A stretch of 64,000 nucleotides of DNA from contig OX235274.1 in the NCBI GenBank assembly GCA_944472155.2, positions 39,616,052 through 39,680,051 on the forward strand, in the 5' to 3' direction. The stretch's first letter is position 1. Each line of letters opens with the position of its first letter. A program made the position numbers and the translations under genes. The notes under the pieces are model-generated. The model was not told where the DNA came from. It was given only the letters and a program-made list of their open reading frames with translations, and did not search any database. Shown here one piece after another: positions 19,926 through 30,039 of this stretch. The stretch comes from Trichobilharzia szidati (Eukaryota > Platyhelminthes > Trematoda > Strigeidida > Schistosomatidae).

Positions 19926-20609
19926 ATAAATAAAGAATGGGTATTTATTTGAAATAATGCATTCACACAGTAGTGATTTAATGAGTAACACAGCAAATTT
20001 ATCAGTAAAACAGGATATGGCATATGGCATATGAAAATCGATCCTTGGATAGTCAGTTCTTTATGGTATTCTAATAGGGAGATTAATATGGTTACAAATT
20101 ACTGTTGTTTGCCATTAGGACAGTGTAATTTGTTATAAAATTCTATTTTCTTTAAACAGCCCAACCGAAATGGTTTCCTTTCAATATTTATTGGAAACTC
20201 TTTGTTCGATTTTACTAGTAAAAGCCGAATTCCAGAATCCTACGGAAAGCGGATGCAGATAACTTTACCAATAATTACTAGCAAGTAGAAAATATTCTAC
20301 TTATGTGTGGTTCTTTCTGACTTCCAGTTTCTAATAACTAATAGCACTTTTCCAGTCCTTCTGTCAAAACATAAATGCAAAGCGTCACACCCATCTTAGA
20401 GAACCCTAATTGCATTGTCAGATGAGAAACAAATCAACGCTATTATTCAAACGATTCAGCCAAGCTGCTAGTTTAGTGTATGCATACAAAGAAACAGAAA
20501 CCTTCTGGACGTTCGTCAGTACGGCAAATATCAGTCTCCAAAAAACATAATATGTAAAACTAAATTAAAGCTGATTTTCAGAGTGTGGTCATTATAAAGT
20601 CAATAATCT
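19926..20609. other. No recognisable feature
   Basis: AT-rich, no coding or repeat signal that I can identify. Confidence 0.5.
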
Positions 20610-20790
20610 GGAATATAGGATTTCATCGTGAGCTGACATTGGTCAGAGAACCACTGGAAAACAGTGGAGTACTGGACAGCTGTTTAGTCCTAGCTTAGTA
20701 TTCTTCATCAGGAAACACCCCGAGGTAAGAGTCAAAGACCTTCCGGTTACAAGGCAAGCTCGCAAGACTCTTGAATTACAACTTCTGCCA
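20610..20790 (-). mobile_element. SINE-B copy 4, degraded
   Basis: The - strand reads CCTGATGAAGAATACTAAGC, then CTAGGACTAAACAGCTGTCC and AGTACTCC, matching the hammerhead block of SINE-B with GAAA changed to TAAA, then the tail with ACCAATGTCAGCTCACGATG. Confidence 0.6.
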
Positions 20791-20824
20791 AACTAATACT
20801 TGAATATTAATCTGATGATCACTA

Positions 20825-20895
20825 GTAACTGGCCCTATTCAGGTAGGTAGTTACTGGGGTTCTAGTAGGAAGTAGCGACTCCCATCTTCACTTCG
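20825..20895 (+). repeat. Fragment of the SINE-B leading segment
   Basis: AACTGGCCCTATTCAGGTAG followed by GGTTCTAGTAGGAAG is the leading part seen at 2583-2630, with nothing of the rest. Confidence 0.5.
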
Positions 20896-22385
20896 AAGGA
20901 CTCCATGAGTTTCCCGTTGTGGATTACTCAGCATTCAGCATCGTCGTACAACTGTTGGATGAGGTGTATAATTGTTGGTGGCAACCCACAGTAGCGAAGA
21001 AGTCTCCAAATCACCTCTCAATTGACACTGTCTGCTGAAGGCGTTTTCAAAGTCGATGAAGTTGAAACAGAGAGAGGTGACTGCCACTCCAAGGTCTGTT
21101 CAAGGATGATACGTAGTGTGGCGGTCTGATCAATACATGACTTGTTCCTCCTGAATCCAGCCTGTTCCGGTCGAAGTTCTCCATCGAGGGCGTTTTTGAT
21201 TCTCTCCAGGATGATGCGAATTAGTATTTTTCTCTTGGGATAGACACCAGCATAATGCCACGCCAATTCTTGCATTGACTTAAGTCTCCTTTATTCGGCA
21301 GTTGTGCGTCCGTGGCACAGCGGTTAGGATGCTCGCCGACCATGCACATGGTCCGGGGTTCAATCCCCGGCCGACGCACTCCTTTACCTCGCTAAGCCAG
21401 TAATAAGACTGGTAAAGAGGAAAGGTTGGGCATGAGGTTAGCAACCCCATCCTGTAAAATAAACACTGCTACAGAAACTTCAAGCCCTTAGCTTGAAGCC
21501 CTATGTTCCACTGAGAACGTGAAGGAAAAAAAAATTCGGCAGTTTGAATAAGTATCTTTTCTTCCAATCCTCGAGTACCTTGTCCTCTTCCCACACCTTC
21601 TCCAGTAGTGACGTCATCAGGTCCGTTGATGTCTCTGGGTCCATTTTCAATGCTTCTGCTGTAATTCCATCTAGGCCTGCTGCTTCTCCAGCTTTTATCA
21701 TCTTGATTGCCTTCAGGATTTCTGATTTCGTCGGGGGGTTGGTGTTCACTGGTAGCTCTGTCTCCGTTGTTGGTATTGTTGGGCGCGTTGTAGGTGGTGG
21801 TCGATTTAGGAGTCTTTTGAAGTGTTCAGCCCAGTCTTTCCTTTGATCTACTTCTTTGGTGATTGGCTTTCCACTGTCAATGGCTTAATTTGTGTTGAAC
21901 TTTCCCACTATAGGAACCTAGTTGTTTGGTAGAGTGTTGTGAGGTCTCGTTTGCCTGCAGCCTGTTCTGCTTTACTTGGCATAGCTTCATAATATTTTCT
22001 TTTGTCCTCCCTGGCACTTTTCTTTACGCTTTTGTTCAGTGTTTTGTAGCTTACATTCAACTCCTGTTTTTGTTGCTCGTCGATTCACTGGATAATCTTT
22101 TGTTTCACCATCCTTCTCTCATGTGTTAGTCTCCGTGTGTCTGTGGTGAGCCACTGTTTGTTCTGTCTCTTCTCTTTGCCTAGAAATTCCATGCAGGTTT
22201 GACTCCACACCGCTTTCAGGCTGTTCCAGTGTTTTTCAACTCTGGTCTCTTCGCCATTGTTGATTTGTGTCTCCGCCATTTTCATTTTGATTGCAGTGAA
22301 GATATCCTTGGTATACTGACCCTTCAGTTTTTGAGTATTGAACTTGCCTTGTAGTCTATCCGGAGCTCCTTTTTCTTTTGAAATA
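20896..22385 (-). mobile_element. RTE-1 copy 4: upstream linker and first part of RT
   Basis: The - strand holds parts missing in the other copies: GKFNTQKLKGQYTKDIFTAI, VEKHWNSLKAVWSQTCMEFL, NKQWLTTDTRRLTHERRMVK (22090-22350), then EILKAIKMIKAGEAAGLDGI and EKVWEEDKVLEDWKKR (21550-21720), and past a SINE-A insertion NALDGELRPEQAGFRRNKSC, IDQTATLRIILEQ and FIDFENAFS (21030-21200). It is the region between endonuclease and palm of an RTE-type element. Frameshifts occur near 21890 and 21030. The 3' half is missing. Confidence 0.8.
21304..21533 (+). mobile_element. SINE-A inside RTE-1 copy 4, 11-bp target duplication
   Basis: ATTCGGCAGTT occurs at 21293-21303 and 21534-21544. The insert is a full SINE-A: tRNA-like head from GTGCGTCCGTGGCACAGCGG, T-arm-like GGGGTTCAATCCCC, body with GGCATGAGGTTAGCAACCCC, and an A-rich tail after GTGAAGG. 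Confidence 0.9.
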
Positions 22386-22434
22386 ATTAGTCCTAATAAT
22401 TAATTTAAACGAGACATCCTTTTATTACTTCTCG

Positions 22435-22526
22435 TTCCTAGTGTGACATAGGGCTTCAAGCTAGTGCTTTGAAGTTTCGGTAGCACTGGCTTGTTTTACG
22501 GAGCAAAGTTGTTAGCCTCATGCTAA
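22435..22526 (-). mobile_element. SINE-A body fragment
   Basis: The - strand reads GCATGAGGCTAACAACTTTG and later CTAGCTTGAAGCCCTATGTC, the SINE-A body without its tRNA-like head. It abuts the solo LTR at 22527. Confidence 0.65.
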
Positions 22527-22818
22527 TGTGAAGAAGACAAGACTGAGGAGACTAAAAGGATTGTTTATTTGATGAAACGTATGGTACATAGCTAAATTTG
22601 GAATACCATATTCTAAACCGGCCATTTGCACATCTTCACCACATCCTTGACGAATTGGTCGAATATCGTCTCATTCGATAGCTTCTTGGATTCTGCATCA
22701 TATAGCAACATTCTTCTCATGGTTCTCTTCTTTGATTGCTCTTTTCGGTGTGCCAAACATGTTGTTACTTCGTTCCTGATATACTACTTATATCGGATTA
22801 TAAGTAGCACTCACCACA
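22527..22818 (-). mobile_element. Solo LTR of the Gypsy family seen at 55845-56147
   Basis: On the - strand it starts TGTGGTGAGTGCTACTTATA and ends CTTCTTCACA. It aligns along its length to 55845-56147 (shared blocks include AGAGCAATCAAAGAAGAGAA and TATGATGCAGAATCCAAGAA). It is bounded by the 4-base duplication CTAA at 22523-22526 and 22819-22822. TG...CA ends and a 4-bp duplication fit a Gypsy LTR left by recombination between the two LTRs. Confidence 0.85.
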
Positions 22819-22994
22819 CTAAACCTTCTCTCTCGACAGGGTTTTCTACCGGTTAAGGGAGCTTCAGTAGGGCGTCGGCCAGCGGGTTGGAAATGACATG
22901 AAACTCATGCTTTACTCAGCAATCTATAACAAAACTTTGTTTCAGATGAACAACACGAGCTCACTGATATTTCACTTCTAAAAACCAAATCCAG

Positions 22995-23205
22995 TTTTCA
23001 AGTCGGCAGAATGCTCGCCAACGACGCATGTTCGATCCACGGCACCGACGCACTCCTTTACCTCGCTTAGCTGATAACAAGACACTTACAGAGCGAAGGT
23101 TGGGTATGAAGCTAACAACTCCACCCCGTAAAAACAAATACCACTGCTACTGAAACTTCAAAGCTGTAGCTTGAAGCCCTTTGATCCACTGGGATCGTAA
23201 AGGAA
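22995..23205 (+). mobile_element. SINE-A copy, head degraded
   Basis: GTCGGCAGAATGCTCGCCAA, then GATCCACGGCACCGACGCAC, CTTTACCTCGCTTAGC, GGGTATGAAGCTAACAACTC and TTGAAGCCCTTTGATCCACT follow SINE-A order. The internal tRNA-like part has lost several bases. Confidence 0.75.
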
Positions 23206-23424
23206 TAAAATGATGAAAAATAATAATGATAAGTCCAGATTTATTTATATTATGCATTCATTGATTTGTTCTGGTGAAGATGGTAAAATCTGATTTACAA
23301 GATAGTGAGTTGATTTATTGAGAATAATCAAAGACACTTCAGCTCCGCGTATTTTTTTCTCTGACACAATAATTCATTGTTTCTTCTCACAAGTACAGAA
23401 AACCTGGCCTTATTGATTGCTTAC

Positions 23425-24536
23425 CAGTGAAGGACCGCAAAGTTATTTGGGAACTACTCGAGTACTACGGCGTACCCCAAATATTCATCAACCTTATTCG
23501 ACAGCTGTACGACAACGGCACATATCAAGTGATCCACAACGGAAAACTCAGCGAGGCGTTTGGAGTAAACACGGGAGTCAGACAAGGGTGCTTATTATCA
23601 CCAATGATATTCCTAATTGTGGTGGACTGGATTATGCGTCAGACAGTGGGAAACGAGAAGATAGGGATATCCTGGACAGACATAAAGAACCTAGAAGACC
23701 TGGATTTCGCGCGTGGATGATTTATGTTTGATGTCACACAACTTCGAAGACTTACAAGCAAAAACCGACAAACTGGTTGAAGAAGCAGCCGGTAAAGACA
23801 GGAATCCAGGTGAACATAGACAAGACGGAGGCTCTGAAAATAACCAACCAACCACCCAACAACAACAGCAGCAACATCCAGCGTCAATCACCATCAACGG
23901 GAGGGATTTGAAAGAGGTTACTTCATTCACTCATCTAGGGAGCATTGTCTCAACTACAGGAGGAACGGACGAGGATGTCAAATCGAGAATCGGGAAGGTG
24001 AGAAACACATTCATCCACATGAAACCAATCTGGAAATCTTCGTCACTCAGCATCAACAGCAAAATTCGAATTTTCAATACAAAACGTCAAGTCAGTCAGT
24101 TCTTCTATACGGATCAGAAACTTGGCGAGTCACAAAGAATATTTCCAACAGCCTGTTGCAGACCTTTATCAACAGCTGTCTTCACTCTATGCTGAAGATC
24201 AGATGGCCGGAAAGAATCACCAACAAGAAAGTATGGGAACAAACAAAACAAGAACCAATCGCCCAACAAATATTCAGGAGAAAGTGGAGATGGATTGGAC
24301 ACTCGATGAGGAGGCCGTTGGGTGACATCGCGTGTCAGGCCAGTGCTCGAGTGGAACCCGAAAGGGAAGCAGCGAGTGGGACGTCCAAGGGTGACATGGA
24401 TGATATCGTGTGAAGAAGAGTTGAAACAGTATGGACTAACATGGATGCAGATGAAAAATACATCAGAAGAAAGAAGCAAGTGGAGACGTGCAGTTGAAGC
24501 CCTATGTTCCACTCGGAACCCAAGGGAACAATAATA
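23425..24536 (+). mobile_element. RTE-1 copy 5
   Basis: From KDRKVIWELLEYYGVPQIFI through LIRQLYDNGTYQVIHNGKLS, VNTGVRQGCLLSPMIFLIVV, LDFARG with a frameshift at the palm, MSHNFEDLQAKTDKLVEEAA, QQQQQ, TSFTHLGSIVSTTGGTDEDV and FRRKWRWIGHSMRRPLGDIA to EALCSTRN and the tail GAACAATAATA. It is the closest relative of copy 1. Frame breaks include 4 extra bases near 23790, 24150 and 24345. Confidence 0.85.
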
Positions 24537-24700
24537 TTCAAATGTTGGTTCGTATGGATTTGATTGGTTTCAGGATTTTCATCCCGGTGGGTGCGTAATG
24601 CTGAAGAGTCACAAACTAGGACGAAACAGCTGTCCAGTACTCCCAGGTTTTCCAATGGTTCTCTAACTAATGTCAGCTCGTGATGAAAATCCTGGAACAA
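24537..24700 (+). mobile_element. SINE-B copy 5, best-preserved hammerhead core
   Basis: Follows directly on RTE-1 copy 5. Contains CCGGTGGGTGCGTAATG, then the hammerhead-like block, then TTTTCCAATGGTTCTCTAAC and TGATGAAAATCCTGG. The tRNA-like segment is mostly lost. Confidence 0.7.
24587..24638 (+). ncRNA. Hammerhead-like ribozyme motif in SINE-B
   Basis: CTGAAGA fits the CUGANGA core. Stem II pairs GTC with GAC around loop ACAAACTAG and is followed by GAAA. Stem III is the palindrome ACAGCTGT, giving GTC as cleavage triplet. Stem I pairs GTAATG with CAGTAC, with one mismatch. This is the layout of the Sm-alpha hammerhead, whose stem III is also a palindrome. The other SINE-B copies read ATGAAGA at the core. 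Activity is not shown. Confidence 0.55.
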
Positions 24701-24819
24701 TAATAATAATACATTTTTCGAAAATCTCTTCTTTTGACTGGGAACAAAGTTCACATATATGATGCTCTATAATTTACAACATCACATGAAAATAGCACTC
24801 GATATAATGCATGCTCTTC

Positions 24820-25745
24820 TAATTAAATGAGGCTTAATTGCTATGGACTGGATTATACGGTAGATTATGGGGAGCGAGAAGACAGGAATATGTTTGATCG
24901 ATAAGATGATTCTATAAGATTGAGATTTTGCGGATGACTTACGTCTAATGTCGTACATTAGTACTTACAGGCAACAACCCACAAGTGAGCAAAGGAAGCA
25001 GTGCTGCTATAACTTCAAGTGAACATACGGAAGACAGATGATGGAAATAACGAAGAAACAACAACAAGCACCAAACACCATCGACAGCAGAAATTTGAAA
25101 GAGGTAGCAGCTTTCTTCACTTACCTAGGCACCACCGTTTCAACTACAGGCGACAATGCAGATGAGAATATCAGAACCAGGATTTGAAGTGCAGGGCAGA
25201 ACTTCATCGCTCTGAAATAAGTTTGGAAATCGTCTGTACTCAGTCAGCACTAATAATAGCAAAATTCGGATTTTCAACGTTAGCGTTAGGTCAGTCATTT
25301 CTTCTACAGTGGTCATAAACCTGGCACTCGCGTCACGAAAAGCATTTCCTACAGCCAGCTGCAGGCTTTTATCAACAGCTACCTTCGGTGACTCCATACT
25401 GAAGATCAGATGGCTTGTTGGGAAGGGATTAGCGAAAAGAAACTCTGAGGACAAACCAACCAAGAACTTATTGCTCAACAAATATTCTGAAGAAAATGGA
25501 TATGAATCGGACACACTCTGAGGAAAGCATCGAATGACTCCGCGTGCAAGACAGGAACTTGAGTGGGAGGTAAATGAGAAATGAAGAGTTTAGCGTGAGT
25601 CTGAGGGTGACATATAGGAAGTAGTATGAGGAGGAAATGAAAGCTTACAGGCAACCGTGACTCAAGATAAAGGGGACAGAGTGAATTGGCGATATGCTGT
25701 TGAGGCCCTATAATCCATTTGGAACAGAAGGAAACAATAATAGTA
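24820..25745 (+). mobile_element. RTE-1 copy 6: very old
   Basis: Recognisable only by alignment: TGTCGTACATTAGTACTTAC-type palm region near 24950, a Q-codon run near 25055, TCACTTACCTAGGCACCACC and TTTCAACTACAGGCGACAA (25118-25155), GATCAGATGGC near 25400 and a C-terminal block ending near 25735 with an AATAATAG tail. Stops in all frames. Confidence 0.65.
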
Positions 25746-26439
25746 ACAACCATATTATACATCTGAATTCTGACCTGCATTCCTATGAATGCATCCCACT
25801 CATAATATGAACCCAAAAAGTGACTCGAAAATAAGAACTTAATAGAAAGTACTTTACAGTACTTGGAGAGGCACTAGAACTGTAGAAACTTCATTATGAT
25901 AAAACACGGGGTAGTAGACAAAGTATTTATATGACTGATTTAAAGGACAAAATATTTTTTTGGCAGGACAGAGATGAAATCTCCATAAACATACAAAGTT
26001 ATAATAATAATAATAGAAAGTACACCACCGAATACGTCCTCCTAACGTTGTGACAGACGCTTATTTTTTTTACTTATTCTCCCCCAGTTATTTCTGTCTT
26101 TGAGACTAGACTAGACTAAACTCACTAGTCGTCTGAAATCTTTTTTAATTACTACATAAGAAGAAATTACTGGTACTATATAGCCTTAGGGTGTTTTCGA
26201 ATTGTTATACTAAGCATATCATCATAAATGGAAGTAAATTGCATTACTGAGGTAGCCTACGGTGAATACAATTTTTTTTTCGCAAAGTGAAAATAATTGT
26301 ATCCTTTTTTCCATAACCAAAGTGTTTGGATAATGCATTCCAGCTGATTCAACTGTCTGGTGTAAAATCGTCAAGACATTGCTCTATCGGATAGAATTAT
26401 TTTATTTGTTTTTATTTTTTATTTTGATTACAGCTTGAT
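25746..26439. other. No recognisable feature
   Basis: AT-rich, simple T- and AAT-runs only. Confidence 0.5.
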
Positions 26440-26495
26440 ACCACACCGTATTTTCAGTACAAGTATGGAATTTTCAGCATGGATATCGGTAGCTC
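26440..26495 (-). repeat. 3'-end fragment shared with 2323-2383
   Basis: Contains the reverse complement of ATGCTGAAAATTCCATACTT, followed on the - strand by an A-rich tract. An orphan 3' end of an unidentified LINE or SINE. Confidence 0.45.
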
Positions 26496-26516
26496 AAATT
26501 TTGCAGGCCAACCATA

Positions 26517-26604
26517 GATATCGGGTGTGCGTCGGCCAAGGATCGAACCCCGGACCATGTACATGGTCGGCGAGCGTCCTAACCGCTATGCCACAGACGC
26601 ACAC
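26517..26604 (-). mobile_element. SINE-A tRNA-like head only
   Basis: The - strand reads GTGCGTCTGTGGCATAGCGG, TTAGGACGCTCGCCGACCAT, GGTCCGGGGTTCGATCC and ends GCCGACGCACAC. The tRNA-like part is complete, with near-perfect acceptor-like ends, but no SINE body follows. Confidence 0.7.
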
Positions 26605-27129
26605 TACTTAATCTGTTCACTGATTATCAAGATTACTCTTCAATAAAGACTGAAAATAGGCGGTTCAAATTGAATTAGTGCATGTGGCATTCAAAGATGG
26701 TAAGAGAATTCAGATATGTAAGTGTTTTCGAATGTGTTATATGAAAAAACCACCTACTTTAGCACAAATGAAACTTCTACCTTTAAAGACAAATCTTTTT
26801 GTCACTTTGAACATCTAATCAGTGGTGAATAATACCGTCAGCATATGTTGCAGTATATATTTTTAATGACACTTCCGTTCAGTAAGATACTGTTGTCTTT
26901 TTCTTGCTCGTTATTCAAATTGACATTAAATAGAGAGCGAATACCTTACTTCTTTTTATGTGTTTCTAACCAGTTCTTAAGAAATTACCGTTTATTTATT
27001 CACATTGCGAAAATTTCGTTTGCACTCTGTGATAGCTCATTAATTGAATAATTGGAAAATCCATGGAATCCTTAATTATTGTTTTCAAATCACGGAGTAT
27101 ACACATTTGATCATAGCGAATAAAAATAT
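26605..27129. other. No recognisable feature
   Basis: AT-rich spacer; a 68-codon + ORF at 26845 shows no motif I recognise. Confidence 0.45.
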
Positions 27130-28300
27130 ACGCTCTTTCCTCTAGGATTCGGAAGATATGCAGCAAGGAGGTGATTAATGAAAAACTGAGTTTATTCGAA
27201 AAACCCTGATGGAAAACGGTTTCCTGCCTAGGTTGATAGACAAGAACTTCAAATCAAAGAAGACTTCGGAACAAGTTCAATCCGTCCCGAAGAAGATACT
27301 TCTGCTTAATCTAGAATTCAAAGGTGACACTGAAGCAGAAATCCTTCGTAAATGCCTCTGTAAATCTCTGAGGAAGACATACTTCGCCGCGAGCTTACGA
27401 CTGACGTTTCCCTGCAAGAAACTGTTCAACCAGAATGCGAAAGACAAACTGTCGCATTGGGCCACCTCAACGTGCATGTACCAGTTCACTTGCTCCTGGG
27501 CAGCTGAGTACATCGGCCGTACCATGCGCCAACTTGGAAAACGCTCTCGTGAACACTATCCAGCCTGGCTAGTAAAAAAAGAACGAAACGTGTATATAGT
27601 TCAGTGACAGAACATCTGGTCAACTCAGGACATTCCGCACCTTTCGAAAAATCCTTCAAAGTAATATACAAGATTCGATCAAACCTAACATAAGGAGTGA
27701 AATCAAGACATCTGGGCATAGCTGAGGCGTTAGCTATCCAAAAGCTCAAACCCACTCTTTGTATCTAAAAGAAATACGTCCAACCCCTGTCCCTGCCATG
27801 GCTATCATAAACAGGTAATTCTTCTAATAGTGACTATCCCATTGACTTTCTAAGCCAAACTTCCTGTTGATTCAAGTTATTTCAAGTTTTTATTAATCCC
27901 TATTTACACTACCATATTTTCATATCCGAACTTCCTGTCTATTTTGTTATTTTATTATTTCTAGATATTTAATCCCTGATTGCATAAACAATTATTCGTC
28001 ACTTTAGTTATGATCTCCCTAGGTTTTTTTATCCAAACATCCTGTCTATTGTTTTTATTTCTACATTTCTAACCCCTAATTGCACAATATGTCAATCTCC
28101 TGAGTAATTATGACACTACTTTGTTTGAGTTTTATCCGTCCCCCTGATTATTATGGCATTTTAATTTCTAATTGTAATTTTATTAATCTAACCCTTGGCC
28201 AGAAATTATTCTGGAACTTTCCTCCCATTTATTATAAATACACGAATGTACAGCCTTGTTGATGATTTTGTCCAAAAGAAAATTATTGTTCTGCTCAAAT
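27130..28300 (+). mobile_element. PLE-d copy 1: 3' part with GIY-YIG domain
   Basis: A 132-codon frame (27209-27607) reads MENGFLPRLIDKNFKSKKTS, KKILLLNLEFKGDTEAEILR, SLRKTYFAASLRLTFPCKKL, then CMYQFTCSWAAEYIGRTMRQ and SREHYPAWLVKKERN. MYQF and YIGR are the two GIY-YIG halves. Downstream, past a stop, EHLVNSGHSAPFEKSFKVIY and SRHLGIAEALAIQKLKPTLC complete the nuclease. A pyrimidine-rich 3' noncoding part runs to about 28300. The same order occurs at 49461-50230 and 61600-62290. Reverse transcriptase missing. Confidence 0.8.
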
Positions 28301-28535
28301 ATGCTGAAAGATAATGATATCATCATGAAGGTGAAATGGACAAACAGAGACTACATCACCCCAGTTGTTCTGCTACGCCTCTATTAATTGATGGATTTTT
28401 AGGAACGCAAAAGTGTTACACAGCCATAAATGCTCCAAAGTCAATCTGAGCATTATCACTATAAATAAGGAAGTAGGTCCCTTCACCAATATCTCTCATA
28501 ATTTCGTTTCTAATCCTTATTTTTCAGACAATTAA

Positions 28536-29560
28536 GTAATGGTTACTGAACAAGGAATACTATATCCGATAACTTCATCATCAGGTTCTACAGTTATATA
28601 TACATTATAGTGAATGAATGAATTAGTGTTATGAACAACACTAATGTACAAAAGAAATTTGATAGAGACCCTCAGTCACAGGGTTACAGCTATATGCTCA
28701 GAAGAAGTCAGTGAAGATGAATTAAGCACTGTATATGATACCTTGATTGAAAATAGCTATTCCAACAAATTTTTCAAAAAACACATGACAAAGAAAGCGG
28801 CAAAGGCTATTCGCTACCCATTAATAAGAAGCCTCTATACATACGACCGCAATTCAAGTGCGATATACCATGTGAAATAATTACGAAGAAATTAAGAAAA
28901 TCAGTTCAAAGAACTTTTAATGCTGGCGAACTATTATTATCAACACGACCGACGGTGATTCTGCAATTGAAAGATGAAGTACCTGAACTAGCCACTTCCA
29001 GTTGTATCTACCAATTCAACTGCGCTGTTGCTCTAAGAACTTGATTTTTCGTGCTCGAGAACATCTCCCAGTATGGCTAAGCAAAGGAGTAGAAAAAACG
29101 ATCAACAGTTCAATATTAGATCATCTGGTCCCAACCAGCCACAGAGCCAGCATTGAAGAATCTTTCTCTATCATCTACCGGCTGTCAAAAACATCGAGTT
29201 ACCGCATACTCCAAACAGAAGAGGCTATTGCAATTCGCGTGAAGCAACCAGTACTTTGAGTGCAGAAGAAGCAAGTCCAGCCACTACTACCGCCCTGGCC
29301 TTCAGTAGAAACTATAAACTCATGAATTTGTAATATTATCTTTCCTAACTCTTCTGACATTCAGCTTATTTTATTTTGATGCTATTGAGCTGTAATCTAT
29401 CAGTATTATTGATTCGATGTTATTTAAACCACGTTAATGTTGTTCATAACACGAATTCATTCATTCACTATTATGGATGGATATATAACTCTAGAGCCTG
29501 ATGATGAAGTTATCGAAAGTAGTATTCTCTGTTCAGTAACCATCCTTTTGAAAATTTTAA
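28536..29560 (+). mobile_element. PLE-f copy 2 with inverted terminal repeats
   Basis: Inside is a 78-codon frame (28644-28880: RVTAICSEEVSEDELSTVYD) followed by a frameshifted GIY-YIG remnant and LSKGVEKTINSSILDHLVPT near 29080-29130, then EEAIAIRVKQPVL. The ends are inverted copies: 28536-28650 against 29435-29560 (shared, in opposite orientation: GTTACTGAACA, GATAACTTCATCATCAGG, AGTGAATGAATGAATT, GTGTTATGAACAAC). Inverted terminal repeats are a known PLE arrangement. The right end contains CCTGATGATGAAG and later CGAAAG, hammerhead-like elements without a convincing stem II. Confidence 0.75.
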
Positions 29561-30039
29561 TGGGCATTTTAATCAGTTAAGTAATGCTTAAAAATGATTT
29601 TGATGGAAATGCTTTTTTACTCAATCCGTTAGAAAATCCCATAAAATTGTAAATAAGCTAAGAGTTCATTGTAAACACACAGGAGAACATTTGAATTGTG
29701 GTGGATGTTGTGAACAATTACATTCATTTCTCTACTCTGTAATTATTCATAATTATTTGTTTTTACTTATTGTAAATATTTCTCTTTAGTATAAATTTTC
29801 GACTTCTGTCTTCTAGCGCTACATTTAGGTTCACACTTCAGTTATTACTAATCGCAATTACAAACAGCTATCCAGGTGGTTTCCTTTACTTTTGCTCATT
29901 ATTATAAATGAACCATTGGTTTATTTTATCAACACAGGTCCCGCCTGCTTCAACAGCAGTATTAAATATCCCACTTATCAGCAGCATATTTGACGAATCT
30001 TAAATATATTTTCCTTCTTAAAGAAACCGAATACAGATT
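29561..30039. other. No recognisable feature
   Basis: AT-rich spacer between PLE-f copy 2 and PLE-b copy 2. Confidence 0.45.

Noticed and set aside
22490..22830. Gypsy internal sequence beside the solo LTR
   Set aside because: Flank at 22823-22990 does not match the polypurine-tract side of the element at 55800-55844, and a 4-bp duplication closes the LTR.
29490..29530. Hammerhead in the PLE-f right end (CCTGATGATGAAG...CGAAAG)
   Set aside because: Core words are present, but the bases between them form no stem II independent of the core.
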